NCBI GenBank assembly: GCA_963843255.1
Contig: CAWJJQ010000001.1
Span: 248,001 to 312,000 of the forward strand
Direction: 5' to 3'
DNA: 64,000 nt
Origin: Bog-159 sp963843255
GTDB lineage: Bacteria; Acidobacteriota; Terriglobia; Bryobacterales; Bryobacteraceae
Below are positions 7,906 to 16,656 of the stretch, in pieces; position 1 is the stretch's first letter; the number at the start of each line of letters is the position of its first letter. Both the position numbers and the translations under genes were made by a program. The notes beneath the pieces were generated by a model. The model searched no databases, was not told the DNA's origin, and was given only the letters and a program-made list of their open reading frames with translations.

Positions 7906-8180
7906 TTGAACACAGGATTATGCGAGCGGTATGCGATACCTCGGCATACTGGCGCCCCTGCTTGTCGGATTTCCGTTCTGCGAGGGATGACGGAACGGAG
8001 TCCCTGCTCTGCTGACTTTTCCCCCACATCGCGTGATATGCCCCAACTGCAAATGGCGGAATCCACCACAAACTGTTGCGATTTTCCACAAGTCGAATCC
8101 CGATCGGATGATTTAATAGTTAAAGGTCCTTTGGTCATTATATTGCTACGCCCCCATCCCGAAGCGAAAAGGGGGTACAC
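7906..8180. other. Non-coding gap before the cytochrome module
   Basis: No convincing gene on either strand. It contains overlapping short inverted repeats (TCCGTT 7972-7977 with AACGGA 7994-7999; AGGGA with TCCCT around 7983-8005) and an AT-richer stretch at 8105-8150 holding AAAGGTCCTTT, which is palindromic. The AT-rich part is the likely promoter region for the downstream electron-transfer genes, but no clear -35/-10 pair can be asserted. Confidence 0.4.
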
Positions 8181-8639
8181 TTGCGCCGCTTCGTCAGAGA
8201 CGCGTCTCACTTGCTGCGGCTGGTGGTGGTCTTCATTGCCGCTCTGGGCGCCTTTATGCTGTTGCGCCAGGCGGTCATCCCCAAGGCGTTCGGCCAGTAC
8301 GGTCACTATCGTCCAGGCGCGCTTGAGAGCATCCGGCAGCGGCCTGTTTTTTTTGCAGGGCAGGACGCATGCATCGCCTGTCATGACGACCAGGCCAAGG
8401 CTCGGAGCAGTGGCCGCCACGCCCGAGTGGCTTGCGAGGCGTGCCATGGACCGCAGGCGCAGCATGCCAATGATCCGAGTGCGCTAAAGCCGCAACTGCC
8501 CGAAGTCCTCACCCTCTGCCGCCGCTGCCACGAAAAGGACGCAGCCAAGCCGAGGAGCTTCCCACAAGTCGTCACCGCCGAGCACATGGGCGACGTGGCC
8601 TGCAATTCCTGTCATCAGCCCCATAACCCGCACATCTGA
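8181..8639 (+). CDS. Membrane-anchored tetraheme cytochrome c
   Basis: 152 residues starting at TTG 8181, preceded by AAGGGGG. One N-terminal membrane helix (LLRLVVVFIAALGAFML, about 11-27) anchors a periplasmic domain with four c-type heme motifs: CIACH (about 64-68), CEACH, CRRCH and CNSCH. Extra histidines (HARVACEACH, CHQPHNPH) could supply distal ligands. It sits nine bases upstream of the Fe-S subunit gene and is followed by an NrfD-like quinol protein, so it probably passes electrons between the quinone pool and a periplasmic partner. Its architecture recalls DsrJ/NrfB-type subunits; the exact orthology is not determined. Confidence 0.85.
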   Translation: MRRFVRDASHLLRLVVVFIAALGAFMLLRQAVIPKAFGQYGHYRPGALESIRQRPVFFAGQDACIACHDDQAKARSSGRHARVACEACHGPQAQHANDPSALKPQLPEVLTLCRRCHEKDAAKPRSFPQVVTAEHMGDVACNSCHQPHNPHI

Positions 8640-8648
8640 GAAGAAGCC

Positions 8649-9389
8649 ATGGACCCTACCCGGCGAGACATATTTCGACTTGGCGGCAAACTGCTGCTGC
8701 TGGCATCCGTGGGCGCCACGCTGGACCAGATCACCGGCGCCGAGCCCGCCCCGGACTCCTACCGGATGGCCGATCACTGGTGGGGCATGATTATCGATAT
8801 TGATAAATGCATCGGTTGCGGCAACTGCGTGCGCGCCTGCGCCCAGGAAAATGGTGTCCCCAAAGGCTACTTCCGAACCTGGGTAGAACGCTACCAGGTG
8901 GAGGAAGGCAAGCGACCGAGAGTGGATTCCCCCGATGGCGGCATTCACGGCTTTCCCCCTTTGGCGCGCGAAGACGTGAAGAGTTTCTTCGTGCCCAAGC
9001 TTTGCAATCAGTGCGCGAATTCACCTTGCGTGCAGGTATGTCCCGTAGGCGCTACTTTCGTAAGCCCCGATGGCGTGGTGCTTGTCGACCAGAGCTATTG
9101 TCTGGGCTGCCGCTACTGCGTACAGGCGTGTCCGTACGGTTGCCGTTACCTGCACCCGGCCACCAATACGGTGGACAAATGCACGCTCTGCTATCACCGC
9201 ATCACCAGGGGCCTGACCACCGCTTGCTGCGAGAACTGTCCGACCGGTGCGCGGCAGTTGGTGGATTTCAAGGATCCCAAGGATCCGGTACACGAATTCC
9301 TGCGCAACAACAAGGTGCAGGTATTGAAGCCGCACATGGCTACCGAAGCTAAGGTCTACTACAAAGACCTGGATGGCGCGGTGCGCTAA
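8649..9389 (+). CDS. Exported 4Fe-4S ferredoxin-type electron-transfer subunit (NrfC/DsrO-like)
   Basis: 246 residues. The N-terminus TRRDIFRLGG plus a hydrophobic stretch is a Tat-type signal. Four cysteine clusters follow: CIGCGNCVRAC (about residues 54-64), CNQCANSPCVQVC, CLGCRYCVQACPYGC, and CTLCYHRI with CCENC, enough for four [4Fe-4S] centres. The layout is that of the Fe-S subunits of molybdopterin or NrfD-type complexes (DmsB, PsrB, NrfC, DsrO). It lies between the tetraheme cytochrome and the NrfD gene and is likely an obligate partner of both. No catalytic molybdopterin subunit is encoded nearby. Confidence 0.88.
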   Translation: MDPTRRDIFRLGGKLLLLASVGATLDQITGAEPAPDSYRMADHWWGMIIDIDKCIGCGNCVRACAQENGVPKGYFRTWVERYQVEEGKRPRVDSPDGGIHGFPPLAREDVKSFFVPKLCNQCANSPCVQVCPVGATFVSPDGVVLVDQSYCLGCRYCVQACPYGCRYLHPATNTVDKCTLCYHRITRGLTTACCENCPTGARQLVDFKDPKDPVHEFLRNNKVQVLKPHMATEAKVYYKDLDGAVR

Positions 9390-9399
9390 GGAGCTGACC

Positions 9400-10563
9400 A
9401 TGGTCCCTGGTGTCGACGGTTTTATGTATCCGAACGAGGTGGAGTTGCAGTGGGGCATGCTGATCGTGCTCTACCCGTACATCACCGGCCTGGTGGCCGG
9501 AGCGTTCATCCTGGCCTCGCTCGAGCGCGTCTTCAAGGTAGACGCTGTCCGTCCCACCTACCGGCTGGCGCTGTTAACCGCGCTCTCTTTTCTTTTGGTA
9601 GCGCCTCTTCCCCTGCAGCTTCACCTCGGCCATCCCGAGCGGTCGCTCGAAATGTACCTGACACCCCACCGCTCGTCGGCGATGGCCATGTTTGGCTTCG
9701 TGTACCTGTGGTATCTCACGGTGGTGCTCCTGCTCGAAATCTGGCTGGAGTATCGCGGCGAAATCGTACACCTGGCACAAACCTCGTCCGGCTGGAAGCG
9801 CATCATTTACAGAGTACTGACGCTGGGATCGAGTAATGTCAGCCCGGCGTCGCTGCGGATCGACGATAAGGTGGGCTATGCGGTCACAGTGATCGGCATC
9901 CCGTCAGCCTTCCTGCTTCACGGCTACGTGGGTTTCATATTCGGCTCCATCAAGGCGAATCCCTGGTGGTCCACGCCCTTGATGCCGGTCGTATTCCTGT
10001 TCTCCGCCATGGTATCGGGCATCGCGGCGGTGCTGGTGCTTTACGCCGCGTCGATGAAACTGAAAAAAGTGCCCATTGACATGCCCTGCCTGGACACCAT
10101 CGCCAAGTATCTGTTCTACACGTTTCTGATCGATTTCACGCTGGAGATGATGGATCTGATTCATCGCACGTATGAAGCCGATGAATCGTTCCGTAGCCTG
10201 GACTTCATGGTGCACACGCGGTTATGGGCTTCTCACGTGATCCTGCAGCTCCTTCTGGGCACGCTCGTACCGCTGGCCTTGCTGGCCTCCACGCAGTTGT
10301 GGAGATTTTCCGAAGCCGCGCGGCGCGCTCTGTACATTACGGCGTCAATACTGGCCCTGATCGGCATTTTCGCGATGCGCTGGAACGTGGTGATTGGAGG
10401 TCAGCTCTTCTCCAAAAGTTTCCTGGGTTATACCAGCTACAAAATGGAGTTCGCCACGCGCGAGGGGCTGCTGCCGGCGATTCTGCTCATGGTCATGCCG
10501 TTCGCGATTCTGCTGGTGTTGGTAAAGTTCCTGCCGCCGTGGGAGGAAAGCAAGGCGGCATAA
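9400..10563 (+). CDS. NrfD/PsrC-family integral membrane quinol-interacting subunit
   Basis: 387 residues with about nine hydrophobic helices, in the NrfD/PsrC pattern (YITGLVAGAFILASLERVF; LLVAPLPLQLHLGHPERSLEMYL, split here; GIPSAFLLHGYVGFIFG). The conserved histidine/proline loop LGHPER lies near the quinone site of this family. ATG 9400 is chosen because AAGGAG lies immediately upstream and ten bases separate it from the Fe-S gene stop. It is the membrane member of the three-gene electron-transfer set. Its neighbours lack a catalytic subunit, so the terminal reaction is not known. Confidence 0.88.
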   Translation: MVPGVDGFMYPNEVELQWGMLIVLYPYITGLVAGAFILASLERVFKVDAVRPTYRLALLTALSFLLVAPLPLQLHLGHPERSLEMYLTPHRSSAMAMFGFVYLWYLTVVLLLEIWLEYRGEIVHLAQTSSGWKRIIYRVLTLGSSNVSPASLRIDDKVGYAVTVIGIPSAFLLHGYVGFIFGSIKANPWWSTPLMPVVFLFSAMVSGIAAVLVLYAASMKLKKVPIDMPCLDTIAKYLFYTFLIDFTLEMMDLIHRTYEADESFRSLDFMVHTRLWASHVILQLLLGTLVPLALLASTQLWRFSEAARRALYITASILALIGIFAMRWNVVIGGQLFSKSFLGYTSYKMEFATREGLLPAILLMVMPFAILLVLVKFLPPWEESKAA

Positions 10564-10610
10564 AAGGCCGGGCTCACCTGGACCGCTCGCCTGGATCGAA
10601 GGAGGTTTCC

Positions 10611-12299
10611 ATGCAGGAAGCCGATTGGGACGCGCTGGCGGTTGAAATGCGCGATCTGTCGCGCCGCGTCGCCCAAATCGAAGCGCATGTGGGGCTGGTC
10701 GGCCATGGCGCCGAGTCCCCGCTCTTTGAGCCGCAACAGAAACCGGCATCCGTTTTGCCTCCAGATGCCGCATCGCTCTTTCCGATCGCCGGCCGCGCGC
10801 TTCTCGGGCTGTCGGGTGCGTACCTGTTGCGAAGCCTGACTGAGAGCGGAAGCGTATCGTCAAAAGCCGGAGCGGCCGCTGCTGTCCTCTACGCGATGAC
10901 CTGGCTCGTTTGGGCTGCGCGCACACCTGCCGCGCGCCGCCTGGAAGCCGCGGTCCTGAGCCTGACTTCGGTTCTGATTCTCTCTCCGTTGCTCTGGGAA
11001 GCCACCCTGAAGTTCCACGCCATCTCGACATGGGCGGCGAGCATCTTGCTGATCGCTTTTGGCATCGTCGGTCTGGCTGTTTCCTGGCGAAAGAACCTGT
11101 TGATCGTGGCCACAATTGCCACTCTGGCCGTACTCGGCACTTCCGGCGCCTTGCTCCTGGCCACGCACGACATCGCGCCATTTACCACTGTCTTTCTGGT
11201 CATCGCCGCGGCCGTCGAAATCTCCGCTTGTCTGAACCACTGGCTCAGTGAGCGGTGGCTCGCCGCCGCCACGGCAGATCTGGCCGTGCTATTGGCCACG
11301 TGGCTGGTCACCAACCCGCACGGACTGCCGGAGATCTATGCACCTATCCCGCACGCCTGGCTGATCTGCGCGCTGGTCGCGCTTCTCTCGATCTACCTAT
11401 GCAGCACGATCGTCCGCACCCTGTTGCGTGGATACGCTTTCACCGGGTTCGAAATTGCCCAGAGCGCGATCGCTTTCGCTATCGTGCTGGATGGCGCACT
11501 CCGGCTTTCCGCCACGGATCCGCGCCTGGCCCCGGCCATTGGCGCTCTGGCATTGGCTGGTGGGGCCGGTTGTTACCTTGTATCGTTTCTCAGGCTTGAT
11601 CGGGAGGGCGCCGCCAGCCGCAATTTCTATACCTACTCCACTTTCGCCATCGTACTAGTGCTGGCGGGCAGCCGAATTCTGTTGGCTGGCAACGCGGAGT
11701 TCCCCTGGTACGTGCTCGCGGCCGCCTGCGCCCTGGCGGGCCGGTTCTTCGGACGGATGACCCTCGCCGTACATGCCGCCGCTTTCCTGCTGCTGGCGGT
11801 GGTCTTTTCCGGATCGGGCCTTCAGGCGGGTGCCCTATTGCTCGGTGCGGCGCCATGGGAAGGAGGCGGGCAACCGGCGCTGTGGATAAGCGCCCTTGCC
11901 GCCCTGCTCACCTACGTTCTGACCGGCCGGGCGTTTCAGCCCGTACGCCTGGTCATGGCCGCGGCCGCCGCCGGATTATGCGCGGGAGTCGCCGCCGGAT
12001 GCCTGATCGTGGTTTATCACTTCGCATTCGGTCCGGTACCCGGCAGCGCCTACTGCGCTACCTTGCGAACCACCGTTCTCGCCGGCCTGTCTCTGCTGCT
12101 GGCCTGGGTGGCATCCGCGCGAGGGTATCCTGAGCTTTCGCGCTTGGTCTATCCGGCTATGATACTGGGTGGCTATCGCCTGTTGACCCAGGATCTGCAC
12201 CAGGAGAAGTCCGCTCTCTTCCTCTCGCTGCTGGTCTACGGGGTGGCCTTGACAATACTTCCACGCCTGAAAAAGGCGGTAGTGCAAAACACAGGGTAA
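10611..12299 (+). CDS. Large multi-span membrane protein (DUF2339-like)
   Basis: 562 residues. A short cytoplasmic N-terminus with a coiled-coil motif (LAVEMRDLSRRVAQIEAHV) leads into roughly fifteen or more hydrophobic segments rich in Ala, Leu and Gly. The arrangement (N-terminal helix, low-complexity linker, LFPIAGRALLGLSGAYLLR, then serial helices) resembles DUF2339 proteins, whose function is unknown. ATG 10611 follows GGAGG with good spacing. It lies 47 bases after the NrfD gene in the same direction, so it may belong to the same transcript. No catalytic motif is seen. Confidence 0.7.
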   Translation: MQEADWDALAVEMRDLSRRVAQIEAHVGLVGHGAESPLFEPQQKPASVLPPDAASLFPIAGRALLGLSGAYLLRSLTESGSVSSKAGAAAAVLYAMTWLVWAARTPAARRLEAAVLSLTSVLILSPLLWEATLKFHAISTWAASILLIAFGIVGLAVSWRKNLLIVATIATLAVLGTSGALLLATHDIAPFTTVFLVIAAAVEISACLNHWLSERWLAAATADLAVLLATWLVTNPHGLPEIYAPIPHAWLICALVALLSIYLCSTIVRTLLRGYAFTGFEIAQSAIAFAIVLDGALRLSATDPRLAPAIGALALAGGAGCYLVSFLRLDREGAASRNFYTYSTFAIVLVLAGSRILLAGNAEFPWYVLAAACALAGRFFGRMTLAVHAAAFLLLAVVFSGSGLQAGALLLGAAPWEGGGQPALWISALAALLTYVLTGRAFQPVRLVMAAAAAGLCAGVAAGCLIVVYHFAFGPVPGSAYCATLRTTVLAGLSLLLAWVASARGYPELSRLVYPAMILGGYRLLTQDLHQEKSALFLSLLVYGVALTILPRLKKAVVQNTG

Positions 12300-12329
12300 G
12301 AGACCCTCGCAGCGCTACAATCTGAACAT

Positions 12330-12350
12330 GTCCGCCGCCGAATGGCGGAC
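12330..12350 (+). other. Perfect 7-bp stem-loop before a start codon
   Basis: GTCCGCC (12330-12336) pairs with GGCGGAC (12344-12350) around a seven-base loop, ten bases upstream of ATG 12360. There is no T-run, so it is unlikely to be a terminator. It may influence translation of the next gene, or protect the upstream mRNA end. Confidence 0.35.
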
Positions 12351-12359
12351 TAAGCGATC

Positions 12360-12953
12360 ATGCGAGTGTATCTCGGCATTCTTCTCGCGCTGGTGCTGGC
12401 GTTTGCCTTCTCCTGGTACCCCAACGAGATCAAACGTCCCCGCGGCGTGCTGGCAGTAGAGGAACCGGAGCAGAATCTGATCAGCCAACCGCGGCCCTGG
12501 CCCTATAAGAATTATCAGATCACGCCTTTAGCGGATTTCCACCTGCATGCGCGGGTATTGATGACGGAGCGATACTGGCTGGGGCGGGAAGCCCAGCTAT
12601 CGCCCGTGGATCTCACCGTCGGGTGGCGGCTGATGTCCGATCAAGCTGTTCTGGACCAGCTCGAAATATACAGAGGCTACCGCGAGTTCTACTGGCGCCC
12701 CAAGACCAGCCACTGGCCCGCGCCACACGCCGACATTACGGCGCACGTCGCCAACATGCACATGATTCCGGCCAATGACGAGATCGAATCGAGTCTGAAA
12801 TCCATACGCCCAGGAAACCTGATCGACTTGCGCGGGTTCCTGGTGCTGGCGCAGGCGGCGGATGGCTGGAACTGGCGCAGTTCGCTGAGCCGCACCGACG
12901 AAGGCGCGGGTGCATGCGAGTTGATCTGGGTAGAGCGGCTGACGGCCAACTGA
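12360..12953 (+). CDS. Membrane-anchored hypothetical protein
   Basis: 197 residues with one N-terminal hydrophobic helix (YLGILLALVLAFAFSWYP, about 4-21), probably an uncleaved signal anchor, and an extracytoplasmic domain containing ADFHLHARVLMTERYW, PVDLTVGWRLMSDQAV and YREFYWRPKTSHWP. The last part (ITAHVANMHMIPA, IRPGNLIDLRGFLV) resembles a small OB-like beta domain. No family is recognised. It is the last gene before palindromic element A, which begins eight bases past its stop codon. Confidence 0.65.
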   Translation: MRVYLGILLALVLAFAFSWYPNEIKRPRGVLAVEEPEQNLISQPRPWPYKNYQITPLADFHLHARVLMTERYWLGREAQLSPVDLTVGWRLMSDQAVLDQLEIYRGYREFYWRPKTSHWPAPHADITAHVANMHMIPANDEIESSLKSIRPGNLIDLRGFLVLAQAADGWNWRSSLSRTDEGAGACELIWVERLTAN

Positions 12954-12961
12954 CATCAAGA

Positions 12962-13043
12962 GCGCAAAGGGGCCCGTGTCCGCGCCGCCAAGCAGATACA
13001 AACTCACGTGGTCGTGGCGACGCGGCCGGGCCCCGTTTTGCGC
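12962..13043 (+). repeat. Palindromic dispersed element, copy A (82 bp)
   Basis: The left arm GCGCAAAGGGGCCC (12962-12975) pairs with the right arm GGGCCCCGTTTTGCGC (13028-13043), leaving a two-base bulge. After the left arm comes CGTGTCCGCGCCGCCA, which recurs in copy C. No open reading frame or transposase lies inside. It belongs to a three-member family in this window (copies B and C). Confidence 0.75.
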
Positions 13044-13096
13044 GGCTCATTAGACTGTCCAATATGCGATAAGCTTTGCCTTGGCAGGAGGTGTTT

Positions 13097-14305
13097 GTGG
13101 AACCTGATTCCTCGCGGCCGGCGCGCCGTGATTTTTTCAAGACCGCGGCAGGTGGGATCCTGCTGTTTAAGCCGGAGACGGTTTTCGGAACGCAGGCCAA
13201 TTCGGCCGTCGAGGTGGGGCTGATTGGCTGCGGCGGGCGTGGCAACTGGATCGGCGCTTTCTTTCCGGAGTTTGCCGGAGCGCGCATCGTGGCCCTGGCG
13301 GATGTCATCCGCGCGCGCCTGGATGCGACACAGTCCAGCTTCAAGGTGGATTCCGCGCGCGCCTATTATGGGCCGGATGCGTACCGCCGGCTGATCGAAT
13401 CCAAGGTAGACGCTGTAGCCATCGAGACCCCGCCTTACTTTCATCCGGAGCAAGTGCGTGCGGCCGTGGAAGCCGGCAAACATGTTTATATAGCCAAGCC
13501 GGTCGCAGTGGATGTGCCCGGATGCCGCAGCATATTGGAGAGCGGCAAGCGCGCGGCGGGAAAGCACAGTTTTCTGGTTGACTTCCAAACGCGTTCGCAG
13601 CCGGTATTTCAGGAGGCCGCGTCGCGCATACACCGCGGCGACATCGGCAAGCCGGTTTTCGCCCAGGTCTTCTACTACGCAGGACGGCCCGCCCCCGACA
13701 AGTCGAAGCCTGGCATGGATCCGGGCGAGGCGCGTATGGTGAATTTCTACATGGATCGCGTGCTGGGCGGCGATATCATTGTCGAGCAGAATATCCACGT
13801 GATCGACGTGGCTAACTGGTTCCTCGGATCGCATCCGGTTTCCGCATATGGCGCCGGCGGCCGCACCGATTGGAGCGGCACGCCGTACAACACCGGCGAT
13901 GCCTACGACCACTTTCTGGTCACCTTCCGCTACCCTGGCGATGTACAGGCCGATTTTAGCTCGAACCAGTTGACCAACAGCTTCAGCGATCTCTGTGTCC
14001 GATGCTTCGGTACCAAGGGCGCGGTGGATTCCCATTATGGCGGGTTGGTCCGCATCACCGGCGAAAACGCCTGGATGGGCGCGGAGAAAGACGATACGTT
14101 CCGGCAGGGCGCCATCAACAACGTGAAGGCGTTCATCGACAGCATTCAGACCGGCAAGCTCCTGAACAACGCCGAACAGGCCGTCGAGAGTAACCTCACG
14201 GCGATTCTAGGGCGTACCGCGGCATACCGGAATGCAACGGTCACCTGGGATGAAATGATGCGATCGGACGAGAAGTTCCACGCCGATCTGAAGCTCGAAT
14301 GGTAG
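13097..14305 (+). CDS. Tat-exported Gfo/Idh/MocA-family oxidoreductase
   Basis: 402 residues. GTG 13097 is chosen because AGGAGG sits five bases upstream; an in-frame ATG at 13076 lacks a site. The N-terminus carries a Tat motif (ARRDFFKTAAGGI). A Rossmann fold follows (VEVGLIGCGGRGNWIGAFF), then the family lysine motif AKPVAVD (EKP in most relatives). The C-terminal domain contains GGDIIVEQNIHVIDVANWFLG, split here as GGDIIVEQNIH and DVANWFLG. Such proteins bind NAD(P) and oxidise or reduce sugars and inositols; exported members are frequent in Acidobacteriota and Planctomycetota and their substrates are mostly unknown. It stands alone after element A. Confidence 0.85.
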   Translation: MEPDSSRPARRDFFKTAAGGILLFKPETVFGTQANSAVEVGLIGCGGRGNWIGAFFPEFAGARIVALADVIRARLDATQSSFKVDSARAYYGPDAYRRLIESKVDAVAIETPPYFHPEQVRAAVEAGKHVYIAKPVAVDVPGCRSILESGKRAAGKHSFLVDFQTRSQPVFQEAASRIHRGDIGKPVFAQVFYYAGRPAPDKSKPGMDPGEARMVNFYMDRVLGGDIIVEQNIHVIDVANWFLGSHPVSAYGAGGRTDWSGTPYNTGDAYDHFLVTFRYPGDVQADFSSNQLTNSFSDLCVRCFGTKGAVDSHYGGLVRITGENAWMGAEKDDTFRQGAINNVKAFIDSIQTGKLLNNAEQAVESNLTAILGRTAAYRNATVTWDEMMRSDEKFHADLKLEW

Positions 14306-14308
14306 CTG

Positions 14309-15197
14309 TCAGGGCGTAGCGCGAGCCGGTTTCCTGGTGCTGCCGGGCCGGGCAGGCTTGGCTGCCGCGCTCGGTTTGGGATTCCAGAATTCCGGGTCAG
14401 CCGCGGCAAAATCTTTCGAGACGTAGCTCATGCGCGGATCGAAGGCGAACAGCAGGCTCTCGCTCGACTGCACCACTTCGGGGGCCAGTGAATCAAATCG
14501 CTGACGGCTGCGGTCGCCCATGGCCTGCCGGGCGGCGGCGGACCGGGCCGGAGCAGCGTCCATGCGCGCCAGCGAATCCATCGGGGAAAAGATCAGATAT
14601 GTTCCGGCAGGCGCGCCCGAGACTACCTGGTAGGTAAGAACCGGCTGATCGGAATTGGATTTCTCGTCGCCCTCGATAAGCAGCTTGGCGGTTTGCGCCA
14701 GGTCGGTTTCACGACCGTACCTGATGTGCAGCACCGTCACGGCCATGTGGCGGCACTTCGGCAGGGATGCCATCGCCTGTGCCGCGTGATAGCTCAGATC
14801 GCTGCGAAAGACGGACAACAGAGTGCTGGATCCCGTTCGCAATTCGCCGTCTACTACGTTGGCCCCTTCCAGTTCGGCGGCCCAGGTCTTGATGATCTCC
14901 GCGCGGGCTTTTTCCATTTCGCCAAATGAGTCGTAGGGTTCCAAAAACCAGGATTCCGACGGTCCCGACTCGGCGGCCATGCCGATGTAATAGGTCGTGA
15001 CATTTCCTTTAGCAAAAATCCGCGGCCAAGCCTCCTCGCTGCGCGCGTGTGCCGCCTCGCGGCCTTCTCTTCATCTGCTCCCTCACCACCATCAGGACCC
15101 TTGGCGCCGCCGCGTCGTCAGGCATCTGGGCGATCAGCGGCGCGAAGCGAGGCAGGCACAACGCGGCAATCGCCATCGGGAGAATGTTCGACTTCAT
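14309..15197 (-). pseudogene. Exported hypothetical protein broken by a +1 frameshift
   Basis: Two frames make one protein. The 5' part starts at ATG 15197, preceded by TGAGGTG, with a signal peptide (NILPMAIAALCLPRFAPLIA) and PRVLMVVREQMK. The frame then continues one base out of register as EGREAAHARSEEAWPRIF, TTYYIGMAAESGPSESWF and on to the stop at 14309. The shift fits one extra A near 15068 (AAGAGAAGG instead of AAGGAAGG). The joined protein, about 295 residues, resembles an exported acidobacterial family with the pattern VVREQMKPG...AHE...SGPSEAWFL...DSF. It lies directly downstream of rsmA. The shift may be a real mutation or a sequencing error. Confidence 0.72.
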
Positions 15198-15212
15198 CCA
15201 TCACCTCAGGCG

Positions 15213-15968
15213 CTATGTTACAAGACGCCGGTACATTGCGGCAAACGTATGTAGATCGATTTGTTCCGCGCGAAGGTTAACCTCTGGCCATTCCGCTATG
15301 GCTGCGCCGTACTTGGAGAGCAGGTTGTTTCGGATGGTTTTGCGTTTCTGGCGGAAGCACAGCGATACGAAACGGAGAAAATCGCGCCGGTCGGTGATGC
15401 CCAACGCTTGGCTGCGTCCAGTTGGCTGGAACCTAACCACCGCCGAATCCACTTTGGGAGGCGGATAGAAGGCCGCGGGCTTCACTTCGAACAGCAACTC
15501 CACATCGGCCGAAAACTGCATGGCAATGCTTAAATAACCGTAGTCACGGGTTCCGGGCGAGGCGGTGATGCGATGCGCGACTTCCTTCTGCACCAGAAAG
15601 ATCCCGCGCCGCAGGAGCGGGCCTAGTTCCAGCACCCGCTCGATGATAGCCGTGGCGGCGTAGTAGGGCAGATTGCCGGCGACGACCGCCGGTCCCCATT
15701 GCGCGAGATCGATTTCCAGAGCATTGGCTTCGACCACCTGGAGGCGAGGTTCGGCGGAGTATTCGTGGCGGAGTCGTTGCGCAAGATCAGAGTCGATCTC
15801 AACGGCAATCACGCGGTCCGAGCGTGACACGAGGTGCCTGGTGAGCGCGCCGGCCCCGGGGCCAATCTCGACCACCAGTGGCTCATGCGAGGGACATGCC
15901 GCACCCGCGATGCGTTCTAAAACCGAACCGCAAATCAGGAAATGCTGCCCGAGTTTCTGCCGCGCCAC
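15213..15968 (-). CDS. rsmA: 16S rRNA (adenine-1518/1519-N6)-dimethyltransferase RsmA/KsgA
   Basis: RsmA dimethylates two adjacent adenines in the 3' hairpin of 16S rRNA during late 30S assembly. The 251 residues show RQKLGQHFL at the N-terminus, the SAM-binding motif VVEIGPGAGALTRHL (about 38-52), the catalytic NLPYYAATAI (IV motif, about 100-109) and FRQKRKTIRNNL near the C-terminus. GTG 15968 is chosen because it lies only two bases after the anti-sigma gene stop (15971) and gives the usual short N-terminus; an ATG at 16043 would overlap the anti-sigma gene by about 73 bases. Confidence 0.92.
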   Translation of the reverse strand: MARQKLGQHFLICGSVLERIAGAACPSHEPLVVEIGPGAGALTRHLVSRSDRVIAVEIDSDLAQRLRHEYSAEPRLQVVEANALEIDLAQWGPAVVAGNLPYYAATAIIERVLELGPLLRRGIFLVQKEVAHRITASPGTRDYGYLSIAMQFSADVELLFEVKPAAFYPPPKVDSAVVRFQPTGRSQALGITDRRDFLRFVSLCFRQKRKTIRNNLLSKYGAAIAEWPEVNLRAEQIDLHTFAAMYRRLVT

Positions 15969-15970
15969 GG

Positions 15971-16651
15971 TTACCCGCGAACCACGTATTGATCGCGGCG
16001 GAAAGAAATTAGCACCGTGCCTTTGGTGGGCTGCCCGAACCACGTAGCCGGTGTGAAGCGGGCGGAGAACATGATGTGGTTGAGATCGGCCTGCAGGGCC
16101 GGACTGACCTGGCCCCGCTGCACGGAATAATCCGTGGCTTGGCCTTTGGCATCCACGAACAACTCCACTACCGTTTCATCGCTGTTCAGCCCGACCGGAG
16201 AAACTTCGACCAAAGTGGCTGCCGTGTACAATCCGAGGGGAACATCGTTGCTCACCACGGGACGGAATCCCAGGGTGGGCACCAGAATGCCGAACAGCAA
16301 CAAAGCGGATGCCAGGCCACCTGCAAAGGGCACCGCCAGCGGACGCATCAGGTTATCGATCGCCAGCCGGATGTCGATCACCCAGGTTCTTAAAGCCAGG
16401 GGCAGCGTCTTGGTGGCATTCCACCGGGCACGCTCGCGCGAGGAGACAATCTGCAATTGCGTTTGCAGGCGAGAGGGAACTGGCGACACAGGCAAACTCT
16501 TCAGACTCCGGCGCAAGTCGGAAAGCTCATCAATATATGCGGCACACTCCCGGCATTCCGCCAGGTGCTGAGCCACGCGAGTCCGTTCTGCCCCGGCCAT
16601 TCGCTGGTCGAGGAAAGCTGACGCGGAATTTCGAACCGTTTGGCAACTCAT
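15971..16651 (-). CDS. Anti-sigma factor with zinc-finger domain
   Basis: 226 residues. The N-terminal zf-HC2-like motif is CQTVRNSASAFLD followed by HLAECRECAAYIDEL (His-X3-Cys-X2-Cys). A membrane segment lies at about residues 107-127 (LAVPFAGGLASALLLFGILV). The periplasmic part contains a TonB-C-like stretch (VVELFVDAKGQATDYSV, FTPATWFGQPTKGTVLISF). In the family, the zinc-binding domain holds the ECF sigma factor at the membrane until a signal arrives. The gene starts five bases after the sigma gene stop, a standard sigma/anti-sigma pair. The periplasmic TonB-C-like part may sense the signal (inference). Confidence 0.85.
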   Translation of the reverse strand: MSCQTVRNSASAFLDQRMAGAERTRVAQHLAECRECAAYIDELSDLRRSLKSLPVSPVPSRLQTQLQIVSSRERARWNATKTLPLALRTWVIDIRLAIDNLMRPLAVPFAGGLASALLLFGILVPTLGFRPVVSNDVPLGLYTAATLVEVSPVGLNSDETVVELFVDAKGQATDYSVQRGQVSPALQADLNHIMFSARFTPATWFGQPTKGTVLISFRRDQYVVRG

Positions 16652-16656
16652 AGCAC

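Noticed and set aside
8081..8090. DnaA-box-like TTTTCCACA
   Set aside because: A single one-mismatch match, with no cluster of boxes, AT-rich unwinding element or dnaA/dnaN genes.
10224..10610. Extension of the membrane protein gene into the NrfD gene
   Set aside because: Frame overlap inside a clear NrfD helix region; ATG 10611 follows GGAGG.
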